This document shows positions 22,401 through 30,628 of a stretch of DNA of 33,667 nt, piece after piece (position 1 is the stretch's first letter; each line of letters starts with the position of its first letter). The DNA is from an uncultured Eggerthellaceae bacterium. GTDB taxonomy: Bacteria; Actinomycetota; Coriobacteriia; Coriobacteriales; Eggerthellaceae. The notes beneath the pieces are model-generated. The model searched no databases. It was not told the DNA's origin and saw nothing but the letters and a program-made list of their open reading frames with translations. Made by a program: the position numbers and the translations under genes. The DNA lies in NCBI GenBank assembly GCA_904420215.1, contig CAJFUR010000063.1, forward strand, positions 1-33,667. Direction: 5' to 3'.

Positions 22401-24701
22401 TGCTCCACCGCAAGGCGACCGTTGTTGCCCAAGGCCACGCTCACCATGCCGCCCTCAAACGAGGGAACGAAGGAGTTCTCCGCCGTCTGCGTGGAGTTCT
22501 GGCTTTTCGGCAGCGTGTAGGCACTCGGGTCGAGGGGTTTGGGCGTTCCCGCCTTGATCTGCCACTGTCCGTTCACGCGGGTCACCTGGTCGCTCGCCAG
22601 CCCGCTTATGGCAACCCACTCCGTCGCCGACGTGGCAACGCCGTTGGACACCGTCCACGTGGTCTTCTGATAGTAGTACGTGCTGCGGGTGTCGAAGGAA
22701 CCCGCAACGGCTGGGCTGTCCTCGCTTTCAGCCGTGTAAAGCGGCGTTGCGCCGAAGTGGTAGAACTGGTTGCCTTCGGCCGGCTCGAAGCTGGCCGTGG
22801 TGAGCGCAGTGGCAGAGGCACCGGTGCCGCTGAAAGCGTTGGAATAGAAGTACGCCGACCCCGCGCCGTCGTTGTGCGCGTCAACGTAGCTTTCCAGCGC
22901 GGCATCGGGGTTGGCCAGGTCAACGCTGTCTTTCAGGCCAACCGAATAGAACACGCGCAGCGGGTAGGCCTCGGTGATGGAGCCCGTGCTCTCGTCGGCG
23001 TCTATGTCGAAATAGCGGACGGGGATGTTCGCGGCGGGAATTCTCACCGTCACGGTGTCGCCCGCGCTGCCCTCGCCGGGCCTGACGGTGACTTCGACGT
23101 TCTCGAAGTCGGCGTCGGGATATATTGCACTGCCTCCGAAACTCCCGGAGAACTGGTAGGTCTTGACGCCGCCCACCACTTCGGGGTTGGAGTCTTCCGG
23201 CTCCACGCGCGTGTTGGCGTACACGATTCCCTCGAAGGACTTCACCTCCATGTAGTCGCCCAGCACGTCGGTGAACGTGATGTAGCCGGAATTGTTGGCA
23301 TCGGTCAGGCCCTCGCTCACCGTCACCTTGGTGGGCGCGCCGGACGAGGCGTTTATCTCGTCGGCAAGCCCCTCGAACACGCCATTGAGTTCGTCGGCGT
23401 CGGTGGCAACCTTGTAGTAGTCGGGGTTGCCCTCCGCGCGGGTGCCCAGCTGGTCGTACGCAGTCGCGTTCGGGTAGTTGCTGGAAACCGCGTTCATGAA
23501 CTGGTTCGCGCGTTCCGTCTGGCCGGTGCCTCCCTGCGTTTCGGAGGGGTTGGCCCCCTCGAAGATGCCGATGGAGTAGATGGTCGTGCCACCGTCCTTC
23601 AATTCGCGCGCGGCACTAACCGCCGTGTTCGCAACGCTGGTGCTGAACGTGTTTCCTGTGGTGGGAACGCCGTCCGTGAAGAAGATGACGACGGTCTTCG
23701 CGTCGTCGCGGGCGCCTTCGTATGTGGTGCCCCAAGTGCCACCGATGCGATCGCCATCGATAACCGCCTGGGCGTATTCCATGCCTTCGCCGGCATCCGT
23801 GGAGCCGGCGGCGGTCAGGTTGCCCACCGTGCTTTTCAGGCCGTCGAACTCGAACGTGAAATCGCTGTGAACGGCGGCGGAGCTGGCATACGTGACCAGG
23901 GAAATGCGGTTCTGCTTGTCGTCGGCAAGGCCGGCGTTCTGCGCAGCCGTCACGTCGATGAAGTTGTTCACCGCATGCTTGAGCGCAGTGAGGCGGCTAT
24001 CGGTTTCCTGCGTGTAGAACTGGACGTGGCCGGCGTCGGCGTCTTCGGCGCTGGTCTTGGGAGCGACGGAAACCCATTGCCACCCGCTCCGGTACCCCCA
24101 GCTGCCGTTCCGTGCATTGTACGTCACTCTCTGCCAGCCGGAGCCGTTCTGAATGTAGTACGTTCCGGAAGTCGCGGCGGGATACGCTTCGGTGTACGTG
24201 TATCCCGGGCGCTGACTGCCATCCATGCCGTAGCCCATGGATCCGGAAACATCCAGCACGAGCACGATGTCAAGCGGCGTGGTAACGGAGGAACTCAAGG
24301 AAGATGCGGAGGAAAGCGCGGAAAGGGAAACAAGGAAGTCGGCGTCGGGATCCTTTGCAACCGTGATGCTTTCGGAAGATCCGCCGGTCAGCGTCACATC
24401 GCCCGTGTTGACGCTCTTGTCGGTCCAGATGCGGCCGACGTTTTCCGTTGTCGTGCCGCCTACCGTGGTTTGCCACGTGGCGCGCGTGTCGGGGTCGGCA
24501 ACGGCTTCGCCATCGTCAGCCAAGGCGGTTGTGGGAAGGAACAGCGTCGCTGCAAGAACCAGCGACAAAACCGCCAGCGCTAATGACTTACATGAAAGCC
24601 CCCCCCCCCGTGAGGTTATTTCTGCCGGAAGCCTGCGGCGCGCATGCCGCCGAGGCCGGCATTACCGCAGGTATCCTGCCGTGCTTTCCCGTTTTTTCCA
24701 T
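16499..24701 (-). CDS. Giant VWA/pilin-repeat LPXTG surface protein, phase-variable, currently out of frame at the start
   Basis: The open frame 24568-16499 encodes 2,689 residues. It contains the end of a signal peptide (LFLPTTALA), a von Willebrand A domain with MIDAS motif DVSGS (106-110 in that numbering) and VVIFFTDGVPTTG, then thirteen repeated modules of about 110-160 residues. Each module opens with a V-x-K strand plus a TGR- or EGR-like turn and closes with F-x-N-x-Y (as FENVY or FTNVY), with E-x-x-x-YTYT strands between. These are Spy0128/FctA-type pilin domains (the first more CnaB-like), whose Lys and Asn can form isopeptide bonds. It ends LPETGDANGG, a hydrophobic helix and an Arg-rich tail: a sortase signal. 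The natural start is ATG 24701 (MEKTGKHGRI, AAGGAAG upstream); from there the frame meets 11 Gs at 24609-24599 and stops soon after. With 10 or 13 Gs it would read through to about 2,733 residues. The role is adhesion, inferred. Confidence 0.9.
24599..24609 (-). repeat. Poly-G tract (11) in the surface-protein signal region
   Basis: Eleven C on the plus strand (11 G in the coding strand) lie between the start codon 24701 and the hydrophobic core of the signal peptide. With 11, ATG 24701 runs into TAA at 24590-24588; with one G fewer, it continues into the long frame. This is the classic layout of slipped-strand phase variation. Confidence 0.9.
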
Positions 24702-24802
24702 GGTGCTCACTTCCTTGGTTCCGTGCTTTCCGTGCTACGTTTTTGCTCGTTTTCGATGAGTTGCACGCAAATATAAGCGTGGCACTCCACGATTAATAGC
24801 CC

Positions 24803-24831
24803 AATATAGCAATCGGAAAAAGAAATGTTAA
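24803..24831 (-). promoter_or_regulatory. Promoter of the giant surface-protein gene
   Basis: On the minus strand TTAACA (24831-24826), a 17-base spacer and TATATT (24808-24803) form a near-consensus sigma-A promoter. The leader would be about 95 bases and contains the small hairpin CGTGG-AGTG-CCACG (24791-24778). Confidence 0.75.
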
Positions 24832-24868
24832 GGGAAAATGTCAGAAAAAAACGGTCTTGTGTCAGTTT

Positions 24869-25324
24869 TCACCCATGCCGGCACGTTCGGGCGTCCGTTG
24901 GCAGGCAAACGCCCAGGCTTCCCTCGATGAGCGCGTTCTGGGCTTCGGCAAGTTCGTCCACGGAAAGGGGGAAGTCGTTGCGAACCCACCAGAACACCAA
25001 GTTCGCCATGCCGCCCGCGCAGTACAGCGAGGAAAGCGAGGGCTCCACATCGGCCTCTGTGGGGCATTCCCGCCGCACGCGCTCGATGAACTGGGAAAGC
25101 GAACCGCTCAACACTTCCAGGAAGCGCCAGTCCAGTTCGTTGAGAACCAACTCGCGGTAGAACACGCGGTCGTCGCGTATCCTTTCCAGCATGTGCCTCA
25201 TGAGGTCGCGGGGACGCGCCTCGCCAGACAGGTCGAGCAGCTCATGCTGCTTGCACAGCATCGCGTAGTCCAAAAGCGCAAGCTTGTCTTGGAAGTGGGC
25301 ATAGAACGCCGCGCGGCTCACCAT
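24869..25324 (-). pseudogene. TetR regulator lacking its N-terminus
   Basis: The frame encodes about 151 residues that begin at VSRAAFYAHFQDKLALLDYA, the recognition helix and F-Y-x-H-F end of a TetR helix-turn-helix. The ligand-binding domain follows (GMANLVFWWVRNDFPLSVDE). The first 30 or so residues, including helices 1-2 of the DNA-binding domain, are gone. Upstream of 25324 the sequence switches abruptly to the antisense of an ftsH fragment, which keeps the frame open to 25474 without meaning. An ATG happens to lie at the junction (MVSRAAF), but the product could not bind DNA normally. It sits directly upstream of the giant surface-protein promoter, which its intact ancestor may have controlled. 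Confidence 0.75.
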
Positions 25325-25889
25325 GGCCGCCACGAACCGCCCCGAAACGCTTGACCCGGCGCTCCTGCGCCCCGGCCGCTTCGACCGGCGCATTCCCGTG
25401 CAGCTGCCCGACCTTGCCGGACGCGAGGCGATGCTCAAGGTGCACGCCGCCAAAGTGAAAACCGAGCCGGACATCGACTACCACGCCATCGCGCGCGCCA
25501 CGTCGGGCACCTCGGGCGCCGACTTGGCGAACATCGTGAACGAGGCCGCGCTGTGCGCCGTGCGGCTGGGCCGCACCACGGTGTCGCAGGAAGACCTGCA
25601 GGAAAGCGTGGAAGTGGTCATCGCGGGGCACCAGCGCAAGAACGCCGTGCTCACCGACAAGGAAAAGCGCATCGTGGCGTACCACGAGGTGGGGCACGCG
25701 CTGGTGGCGGCGCGCCAGACCGATTCGGCGCCGGTTGCCAAGATCACCATCGTGCCGCGCACGTCAGGCGCGCTCGGCTATACCATGCAGGTGGAAACCG
25801 ACGAGCACTACCTCATGAGCAAGGAAGAGCTGCAGAACAAGATAGCCACGCTCACCGGCGGGCGGGCCGCCGCGGAAGCGCCAGCATGA
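25323..25889 (+). pseudogene. Internal fragment of an FtsH AAA metalloprotease gene
   Basis: The frame begins MAATNRPETLDPALLRPGRF, the second region of homology of FtsH. It runs through the end of the AAA domain (SGADLANIVNEAALCAVRLG) into the peptidase with its zinc motif HEVGH (about residue 121-125), and breaks at LTGGRAAAEAPA. FtsH proteins have over 600 residues; here the transmembrane part, Walker A and B, and most of the peptidase domain are missing. Codon use and conservation are still good, so the fragment is recent. It abuts the truncated TetR on one side and overlaps the GT8 remnant start (ATGA, 25886-25889) on the other. An intact ftsH presumably lies elsewhere in the genome. Confidence 0.85.
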
Positions 25890-26239
25890 GCGACCCCATG
25901 AACATCCTCCTTTCGACGGACGGGAATTACCTGCCGCACGTGCGCACGCTGCTCTGTTCGCTGCACGTCAACAATCCGGGCGAGCGGTTCAGGGTGTACC
26001 TGCTGCACCGCGCCTTGGAAGACGACTCCCTTGCCGGCCTCGCATCCGACGTGCGGCACTTCGCCATGCACCACCTTCGCAGCGCCGGCGAAATCGACTT
26101 GGACTGGGTCATGGAACACACGTCCATCCTGCACTTCTGCGGCAAGGAAAAGCCCTGGCACGAGCGCTACCGCTACCGTTTCGGCGTGCCGTACAAGCAC
26201 TACCAGCACCTGACGCGCCGCCTTCTGCAAACCGCCTAG
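25886..26239 (+). pseudogene. GT8-family glycosyltransferase with internal deletion
   Basis: The 117-residue frame joins two ends of a glycosyltransferase family 8 protein. The N-terminal MNILLSTDGNYLPHVRTLLC with NPGERFRVYLLHR is the nucleotide-sugar-binding start. Then, after about 65 residues, the C-terminal block TSILHFCGKEKPWHERYRYR and FGVPYKHYQHL follows. The middle, including the DxD metal site, about 150-200 residues, is missing; the join lies near DVRHFAMHHLRSAGEIDLDW (about 26050-26105). Full GT8 proteins have about 300 residues. The frame is intact but the product lacks the catalytic centre. The start may be ATG 25886 or 25898. Confidence 0.78.
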
Positions 26240-26623
26240 GCCCGCCCAACCCCAACGGCGCGCCGCGGACCTTCCGCCGAACGCGAGTTCCCCGGCCCCG
26301 ATGCGGCGGACTTGCGTGCCATCCCGCAAACCCCTACGGCGCCTATGAGAATGCCGGCTGACGGCATGCCCGTCTCACGCTGCCGAGGAAAACGCGGACA
26401 GGGGAAGGGAAATGGAGCAAATGGCCAATTTCTTCAGGGAGGCCTTCGGGGGCACAACCGAGAACGCACGTTGACGCCGGCCGAGAACCAGCCAAGGGAA
26501 AGGCCGGAGACAAACACATCGGAGTTCTTGAAAGCAGGCAGAGCGGCAGTTGCGTTGGCGTTTACTTTCCGTTTACCGCGCGATGGTATCTTCCCGAAAC
26601 GATGGTCCGACAAGGAAGGGGCG
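26240..26623. other. Gap within the pseudogene region
   Basis: No intact gene is present. A short frame at 26412-26474 (MEQMANFFREAFGGTTENAR, with GGGGAAGGGA upstream) looks like the first 20 residues of a lost gene, but I cannot assign it. AT-richer sequence at 26550-26600 (TTTACTTTCCGTTTACC) may be the promoter of the following membrane-protein fragment. Confidence 0.35.
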
Positions 26624-27106
26624 ATGCTGGACAAGAGATATGGGGCCATGGATCGTTTCGGACGGGACAGGAAAGCGCCGAAGCACGCATGCGAAGGCAA
26701 AGGCCGGAAGACCGAGAGCGCGGCTCCGCTCTGCGGGAGCCTCCTCCGCATGTTTGCTGCCGTTTTCGTCATGCCCGCGCCCGTGGTGGCCCTCTGCCCC
26801 GCACTCGTTGCGGCACTCATGGCATGGGTGTTCTTTCTGGGGAACGAGGCGAACCCGCTCTCCTACGCGGCCTACGCCGTTTCGGTCTGGGCCGCGGCCG
26901 TGCTGGTTGTCGCCTGCGTGCGCGGCAGGCTCGTCCAAGCCGTGCACGGTCTTTTGCACCGGAACCGCGCCATCGGGCGCATCGTGGACGACAGGGACCG
27001 CCGTTTTGTGGTGGGAGCCTGCATCGGCTTGGGAATAGACGTGCTGTGGGCGGCGGGCAACCTTGCCTACGGGGCATGGACGTCCTCGCTTTGGAGATGG
27101 CCATGA
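26624..27106 (+). pseudogene. N-terminal part of a small integral membrane protein (truncated)
   Basis: The 160-residue frame starts at ATG 26624 with AAGGAAGGGG upstream. After a basic N-terminus (RFGRDRKAPKHACEGKGRK) it has hydrophobic helices MFAAVFVMPAPVVALCPALV, ALMAWVFFLG, AAYAVSVWAAAVLVVACV and a fourth, VVGACIGLGIDVLWAAGNLA. It then ends abruptly at SLWRWP. The last segment looks like the first half of a longer transmembrane pair, so a C-terminal part seems to be lost. I do not recognise a named family. The ending could be natural, but its position in a row of broken genes favours truncation. Confidence 0.5.
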
Positions 27107-27251
27107 TGTCGCCTCGTCATGTTGTCGTCCCAAGGGCGTTCTTCCACGACGCGCCGCACTTCAGCGGCAACGCCCGCCGAAAGCAGAGCGCGTCAGAGAA
27201 TTGAGACAAAAATGCCGCGTCCTCTGGCACAGTCCCCTTGCGTCAGGAGAC

Positions 27252-27923
27252 TTACGCCCACGATACGTTCTCGGGGCGGGCGCCCAGTTCGAAGTGGTAC
27301 TTGACGATGCCCAGATCGACCTTGGAGAAAAACCCGCGGCCGGCCTTTGCCGCCACGCGGCCGTGTTCGTAGCGCAACGTGAACTTCTGCTGGTTCATGG
27401 CGGTGGGGGCAAGCAGGGCGCATTCCACTCCGCGCCTGAACCAATCGGGGGCTTGGGCGACATCGGGACTCACCTCCTCCGGCTCCTTCACCGGATGACC
27501 TTTGCCTTGCGTCTCGCCGAAACCCAGCGAAACGACGATGACGAGCTTCTGCCCGGGATTCACGCAATAGGCATCGGGAACCTTCTTGAACGTCATGCCA
27601 ACCCAGCAGGTGTTCAGCCCCAGCTGCTGCGACAAAAGCACGAGCCTTTCCCCGTAGTAGCCGCTCTTTTCCTCGAGATCGGCGTCGTTTTTGTCGCCGA
27701 CGACGGCGATGTAGTTCCGCACGCCGGAAAACTTCCCGTACTTCGCCATCATCCCGCCGAACGCCTTCGGCTCGTTGGCGACAAGCTGCATGCTCAGCCC
27801 GCTTTCGCCGTTGCACTGCCCGATGGCTTCCTCCAGCGCAGCGACATCCTCTTTTCGCAAAGGCTTGTCCAAGTAAGCGCGAACGGAATGCCGCTCCCGC
27901 ACAGCCTGCATGATGTCCATCAT
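27252..27923 (-). CDS. Nitroreductase family protein
   Basis: This 223-residue FMN-dependent nitroreductase-like protein has the N-terminal RERHSVRAYLDKPLRKEDV phosphate-binding block (residues about 9-27), GLNTCWVGMTF in the middle, and LLAPTAMNQQKFTLRY toward the C-terminus. The last block resembles the usual N-terminal A-P-S-x-x-N-x-Q motif, so the order suggests the two-domain TM1586-type nitroreductases. These enzymes reduce nitro groups, quinones or enones with NAD(P)H. Start ATG 27923 follows AAAGGTGG at 11 bases; ATG 27920 and 27911 are alternatives. It stands alone between the pseudogene region and the AlbA_2 gene. The 145 bases downstream show no clear terminator. Confidence 0.85.
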   Translation of the reverse strand: MMDIMQAVRERHSVRAYLDKPLRKEDVAALEEAIGQCNGESGLSMQLVANEPKAFGGMMAKYGKFSGVRNYIAVVGDKNDADLEEKSGYYGERLVLLSQQLGLNTCWVGMTFKKVPDAYCVNPGQKLVIVVSLGFGETQGKGHPVKEPEEVSPDVAQAPDWFRRGVECALLAPTAMNQQKFTLRYEHGRVAAKAGRGFFSKVDLGIVKYHFELGARPENVSWA

Positions 27924-28096
27924 CGCCGCTCGAACCACCTTTCTTCGAAACGCCTCGGCGCATCCCCGGCCTCTGGCATCGCCGACCCGTCAATGCCCTG
28001 TTACGAGCCCGAAGATTTCGGTAGATATTCTTTCGAAAAGCGCCTAGGCTGTCCTGCCCCTTCAACATGAATAGCACTGCGTTTTTCGTTCGGTAT

Positions 28097-29572
28097 TTAA
28101 GACCTAGTTAGCACCTTCCATATTCCTGTTTTTCTCGAGCCTTCTCGCTCTACCATACCTTTTTTTCGAAGGGCATTCGAAATGCGATACACCTTGCTTT
28201 CGCTAAAACCGGTGTTTTGAGCAATTTCCGGATAAGTAGCCGAGGGATTCTTCGCCATAGCGTCAAGAACAGCTGTCTGATCAGTGTCCAAGGTTATCTC
28301 GTCAATCGGTGACGAGATAAAAGACGAGATATCCGATTTACCTGATTTACTCCCCTTGCCAAGTGGCAGGAAAATACTGGACCGCTCGGGATTCACCCGC
28401 TCACTGAGCACAGGCTTTCCGTAACCAGCAGACATCCATTTCTTCACCATATTGGGAATGCCGCCGCCTGCACGTTCGCCAATATTGATAAGGGAAAACA
28501 TTTTCATCATCGTCTCATTGCGCGGATCGGAGTTTCCCCCGATATAAGCGTCTTTTATGTCTATGCGGAAACCACCGGGGTTCGAGAGATGCAGCCCGTC
28601 CTCTTTCCACAAGAGAACCACGCCACGACGTTCGTTGTAATCCGCATTCGTGAGGCAATTCGCAAGAGCTTCGCGCAACGCATCGTGCGCTTCCGTTTCG
28701 TCAACGCGCAGGCTGTTCTCGTCGAGCTTGAAGGGAACGTTGATGGCTTGTTTCATGTTATTGAAGACGCGCCTATAGAAATCGAAGACGTTTCCCGACC
28801 AGCTATCGTCCTGCGAGGTAATCCGGCCCTGCCACCTTTCATCGGTGCCGAGTTCTTGGCGATAGTCTAAGAAGTAGTGCGGAAACTCCGCCATAATTCG
28901 CCATTCTTCCCCGAACATAAGCAAGCCCGCACTCGTTGGATGAACCTTTCCGTCACTCCCAGCTTTTGCCGCGCCTATTCGGCAAAGGAACTCCTCATCG
29001 GGCAAGTCGGTCCACGCATGCGTGCCATGATGAAGTTCGTAGCTTCTGCGATACGAGCCTATCGTTTCCGAAAACAAATCGTCTACTGTCAGGTTTTCAT
29101 GAATGCGAGCATCGACAGATTCGTCCGACGCGTCTCGATACATCGCCTGGACCTCATTTGAAGCACAGCGGTAGTCGCCCTTGTGGTCGCGCCTGTATGT
29201 TCCCGTAACAGGATTGCCGTTCACATAAACCGGTCTCGAGCGCCTGTCGGCGCGCGGGACCTCTATGACAATCAACTCTTTGCCATCGACACTCTCGATA
29301 CGGACATCTTTGTCCGCCATTATGCAGTATGACAGCTTGTCGGTGCTGTGAGCCGCGTTCCAGAAATCGTCGAGCATCTTATCGGCATCACGAAGCCCCA
29401 CGGCTTCCAACGTGCCGTCCTTGCGCTCCCTCATCCCAAGCACGATGGCTCCACCCTCCGTGTTGGCGAATGCGGAAATGGTCTCCCAAACGCTCTGGGG
29501 CAAGCCGCCTTGGGCGGCCTTGGCTTCAAGGCGGTTGTTCTCCGTATAAGTTTCGAGTTTGGCTAACTCCAT
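28097..29572 (-). CDS. AlbA_2/Schlafen-type DNA-binding protein with GHKL ATPase-like and winged-helix domains
   Basis: This 491-residue protein has an AlbA_2 (Schlafen AlbA_2-like) domain at about 1-125: E-x-x-x-L-E-A-K start, AFANTEGGAIVLGMRER, VIEVPRADRRSRPVYVNG and GTYRRDHKGDYRCASNEV. The central part (DALREALANCLTNADYNERR, LSNPGGFRIDIKD, ERAGGGIPNMVKKWMSAGYG) is the HATPase_c_4 region of RecG-like transcriptional regulators. The last 60 residues are a winged helix (NPSATYPEIAQNTGFSESKV). Members are often labelled ATP-dependent helicases by mistake; a regulatory or defence role is likely but unproven. ATG 29572 has AGAAAGG upstream. The gene is clearly lower in GC than its neighbours, which fits horizontal transfer. 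Confidence 0.85.
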   Translation of the reverse strand: MELAKLETYTENNRLEAKAAQGGLPQSVWETISAFANTEGGAIVLGMRERKDGTLEAVGLRDADKMLDDFWNAAHSTDKLSYCIMADKDVRIESVDGKELIVIEVPRADRRSRPVYVNGNPVTGTYRRDHKGDYRCASNEVQAMYRDASDESVDARIHENLTVDDLFSETIGSYRRSYELHHGTHAWTDLPDEEFLCRIGAAKAGSDGKVHPTSAGLLMFGEEWRIMAEFPHYFLDYRQELGTDERWQGRITSQDDSWSGNVFDFYRRVFNNMKQAINVPFKLDENSLRVDETEAHDALREALANCLTNADYNERRGVVLLWKEDGLHLSNPGGFRIDIKDAYIGGNSDPRNETMMKMFSLINIGERAGGGIPNMVKKWMSAGYGKPVLSERVNPERSSIFLPLGKGSKSGKSDISSFISSPIDEITLDTDQTAVLDAMAKNPSATYPEIAQNTGFSESKVYRISNALRKKGMVEREGSRKTGIWKVLTRS

Positions 29573-29673
29573 GCAGCGACCTTTCTAGTTCGCTCCATTT
29601 TACCGCCCAGCGCACCACCTTGGCACCCTGCGTTTCCAGTTGCATGACATCGACGCAGCGAACGACCCGAAGC

Positions 29674-30537
29674 TTATCGCTTCCGCACTTCCTCGTGGTA
29701 GAAGTAGTTGACGATGACCGGCGGGGCATCGAAGGGGCGGCGCACGGTGTCGTCGTTGCGCACGTAGTCGAGTCCCTCGCGGGCGGCCCAGACGCGAATC
29801 TCGCCATCGAGCGCCTGCCAGTAGGAACGGTCGCCCTTGCGGTAGATGGCGTCGTAGAGAGGCACGAGATCCGGATGCCTCTCCGCAATGTAGCCAAGGA
29901 TGTCGGCCTTGAAGCCGCCGCGCAGATTCAGGTTCTCCAGCCACACCAGGTTGCACGACGCCCGCGCCGCCTCGATGATGGCGGTCACGTCGGTGATGCC
30001 GGGGAAGATGGGGGATATGAAGCAGGTGGTGCGAATGCCCGCATCGTGCAGCTCGGCCATGGCAGCCAAGCGGCGCTCGATGCTTGCGGCCTTGTCCATG
30101 TCGGCGCGGAAGCCCTCGTCCAAGGTGTTCATGCTGAACCCCACGCGCACGCCGGGCAGCTGTTGCAGCAGGTCGAGGTCGCGCAGCACCAGGTCGCTCT
30201 TCGTTTGGACGGACACCTCCACGCCGCTGCCCACCAGCTGCTCCAAGAGCGCACGGGTGCGCTTCCAGACGGCCTCCTCGAGCATGTAGGGGTCGCACAC
30301 CGAACCCAGAAACACCTGTTTGCCGCGATATTTTCCCCCGCTGGCCAGCGGCTTCCACGTCTTCGCGTCCACGAACTGCCCCCAAGGCTCGTCATGGCCC
30401 GAAAAGCGCTTCATGAAGCTTGCGTAGCAGTAGCGGCATGCGTGGGAGCAACCCACATAGGGGTTCGCCGAATAGTCGCACACCGGCAGGTTCGACTTCG
30501 ACAGAATAGACTTCGCCTCTATCTCGCGCACGTCCAC
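29674..30537 (-). CDS. SPL-type radical SAM protein
   Basis: This 287-residue radical SAM enzyme has the 4Fe-4S/SAM motif GCSHACRYCYASF (C30, C34, C37) after NPYVGC. KQVFLGSVCDPYMLEEAVWK, VSVQTKSDLVLRDLDLL and CFISPIFPGITDV follow, and it ends in NYFYHEEVRKR. It belongs to the SPL (spore photoproduct lyase-like) family. This lineage does not form spores, so DNA-lesion repair is possible but other radical chemistry is equally open. GTG 30537 is chosen as start because AAAGGAGG lies 8 bases upstream; the frame is open to 30618 but contains no other site. It follows mutM on the same strand after 91 bases, with a hairpin in between. Confidence 0.85.
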   Translation of the reverse strand: MDVREIEAKSILSKSNLPVCDYSANPYVGCSHACRYCYASFMKRFSGHDEPWGQFVDAKTWKPLASGGKYRGKQVFLGSVCDPYMLEEAVWKRTRALLEQLVGSGVEVSVQTKSDLVLRDLDLLQQLPGVRVGFSMNTLDEGFRADMDKAASIERRLAAMAELHDAGIRTTCFISPIFPGITDVTAIIEAARASCNLVWLENLNLRGGFKADILGYIAERHPDLVPLYDAIYRKGDRSYWQALDGEIRVWAAREGLDYVRNDDTVRRPFDAPPVIVNYFYHEEVRKR

Positions 30538-30559
30538 GAAACGCGCCTCCTTTCCATGG

Positions 30560-30604
30560 AAAAACCCGCCGCAGAGCCGCAGGTTCCGCCTTCGGGCCTG
30601 CGGC
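30560..30604 (-). terminator. Possible terminator/attenuator between mutM and the radical SAM gene
   Basis: GCCGCAGG and CCTGCGGC (30576-30583 and 30597-30604) form an 8-bp stem. On the minus strand, 11 bases beyond the stem, a TTTTT run follows (30564-30560). It lies just before the ribosome binding site of the radical SAM gene, so it would reduce rather than forbid cotranscription. Confidence 0.4.
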
Positions 30605-30628
30605 CCTGCAAGGGGCACACGCCCCGCC

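Noticed and set aside
24566-24568. TTG 24568 as the true start of the giant surface protein
   Set aside because: It would cut the hydrophobic core of the signal peptide and has no proper ribosome binding site, whereas ATG 24701 has promoter, ribosome binding site and a full signal peptide once the G tract is 10 or 13.
24841-24868. Run of seven T on the minus strand after the TetR remnant as an intrinsic terminator
   Set aside because: No stable stem precedes the T-run; only a direct repeat CTGACA is present.
25325-25474. Upstream part of the minus-strand TetR frame as a real N-terminus
   Set aside because: This stretch is the antisense of the ftsH fragment, and its translation has no helix-turn-helix features.
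29526-29680. Short frame reading MQLETQGAKVVRWAVKWSEL between the radical SAM gene and the AlbA_2 gene
   Set aside because: It looks faintly protein-like, but runs into the AlbA_2 gene out of frame and has no ribosome binding site; I could not support it.
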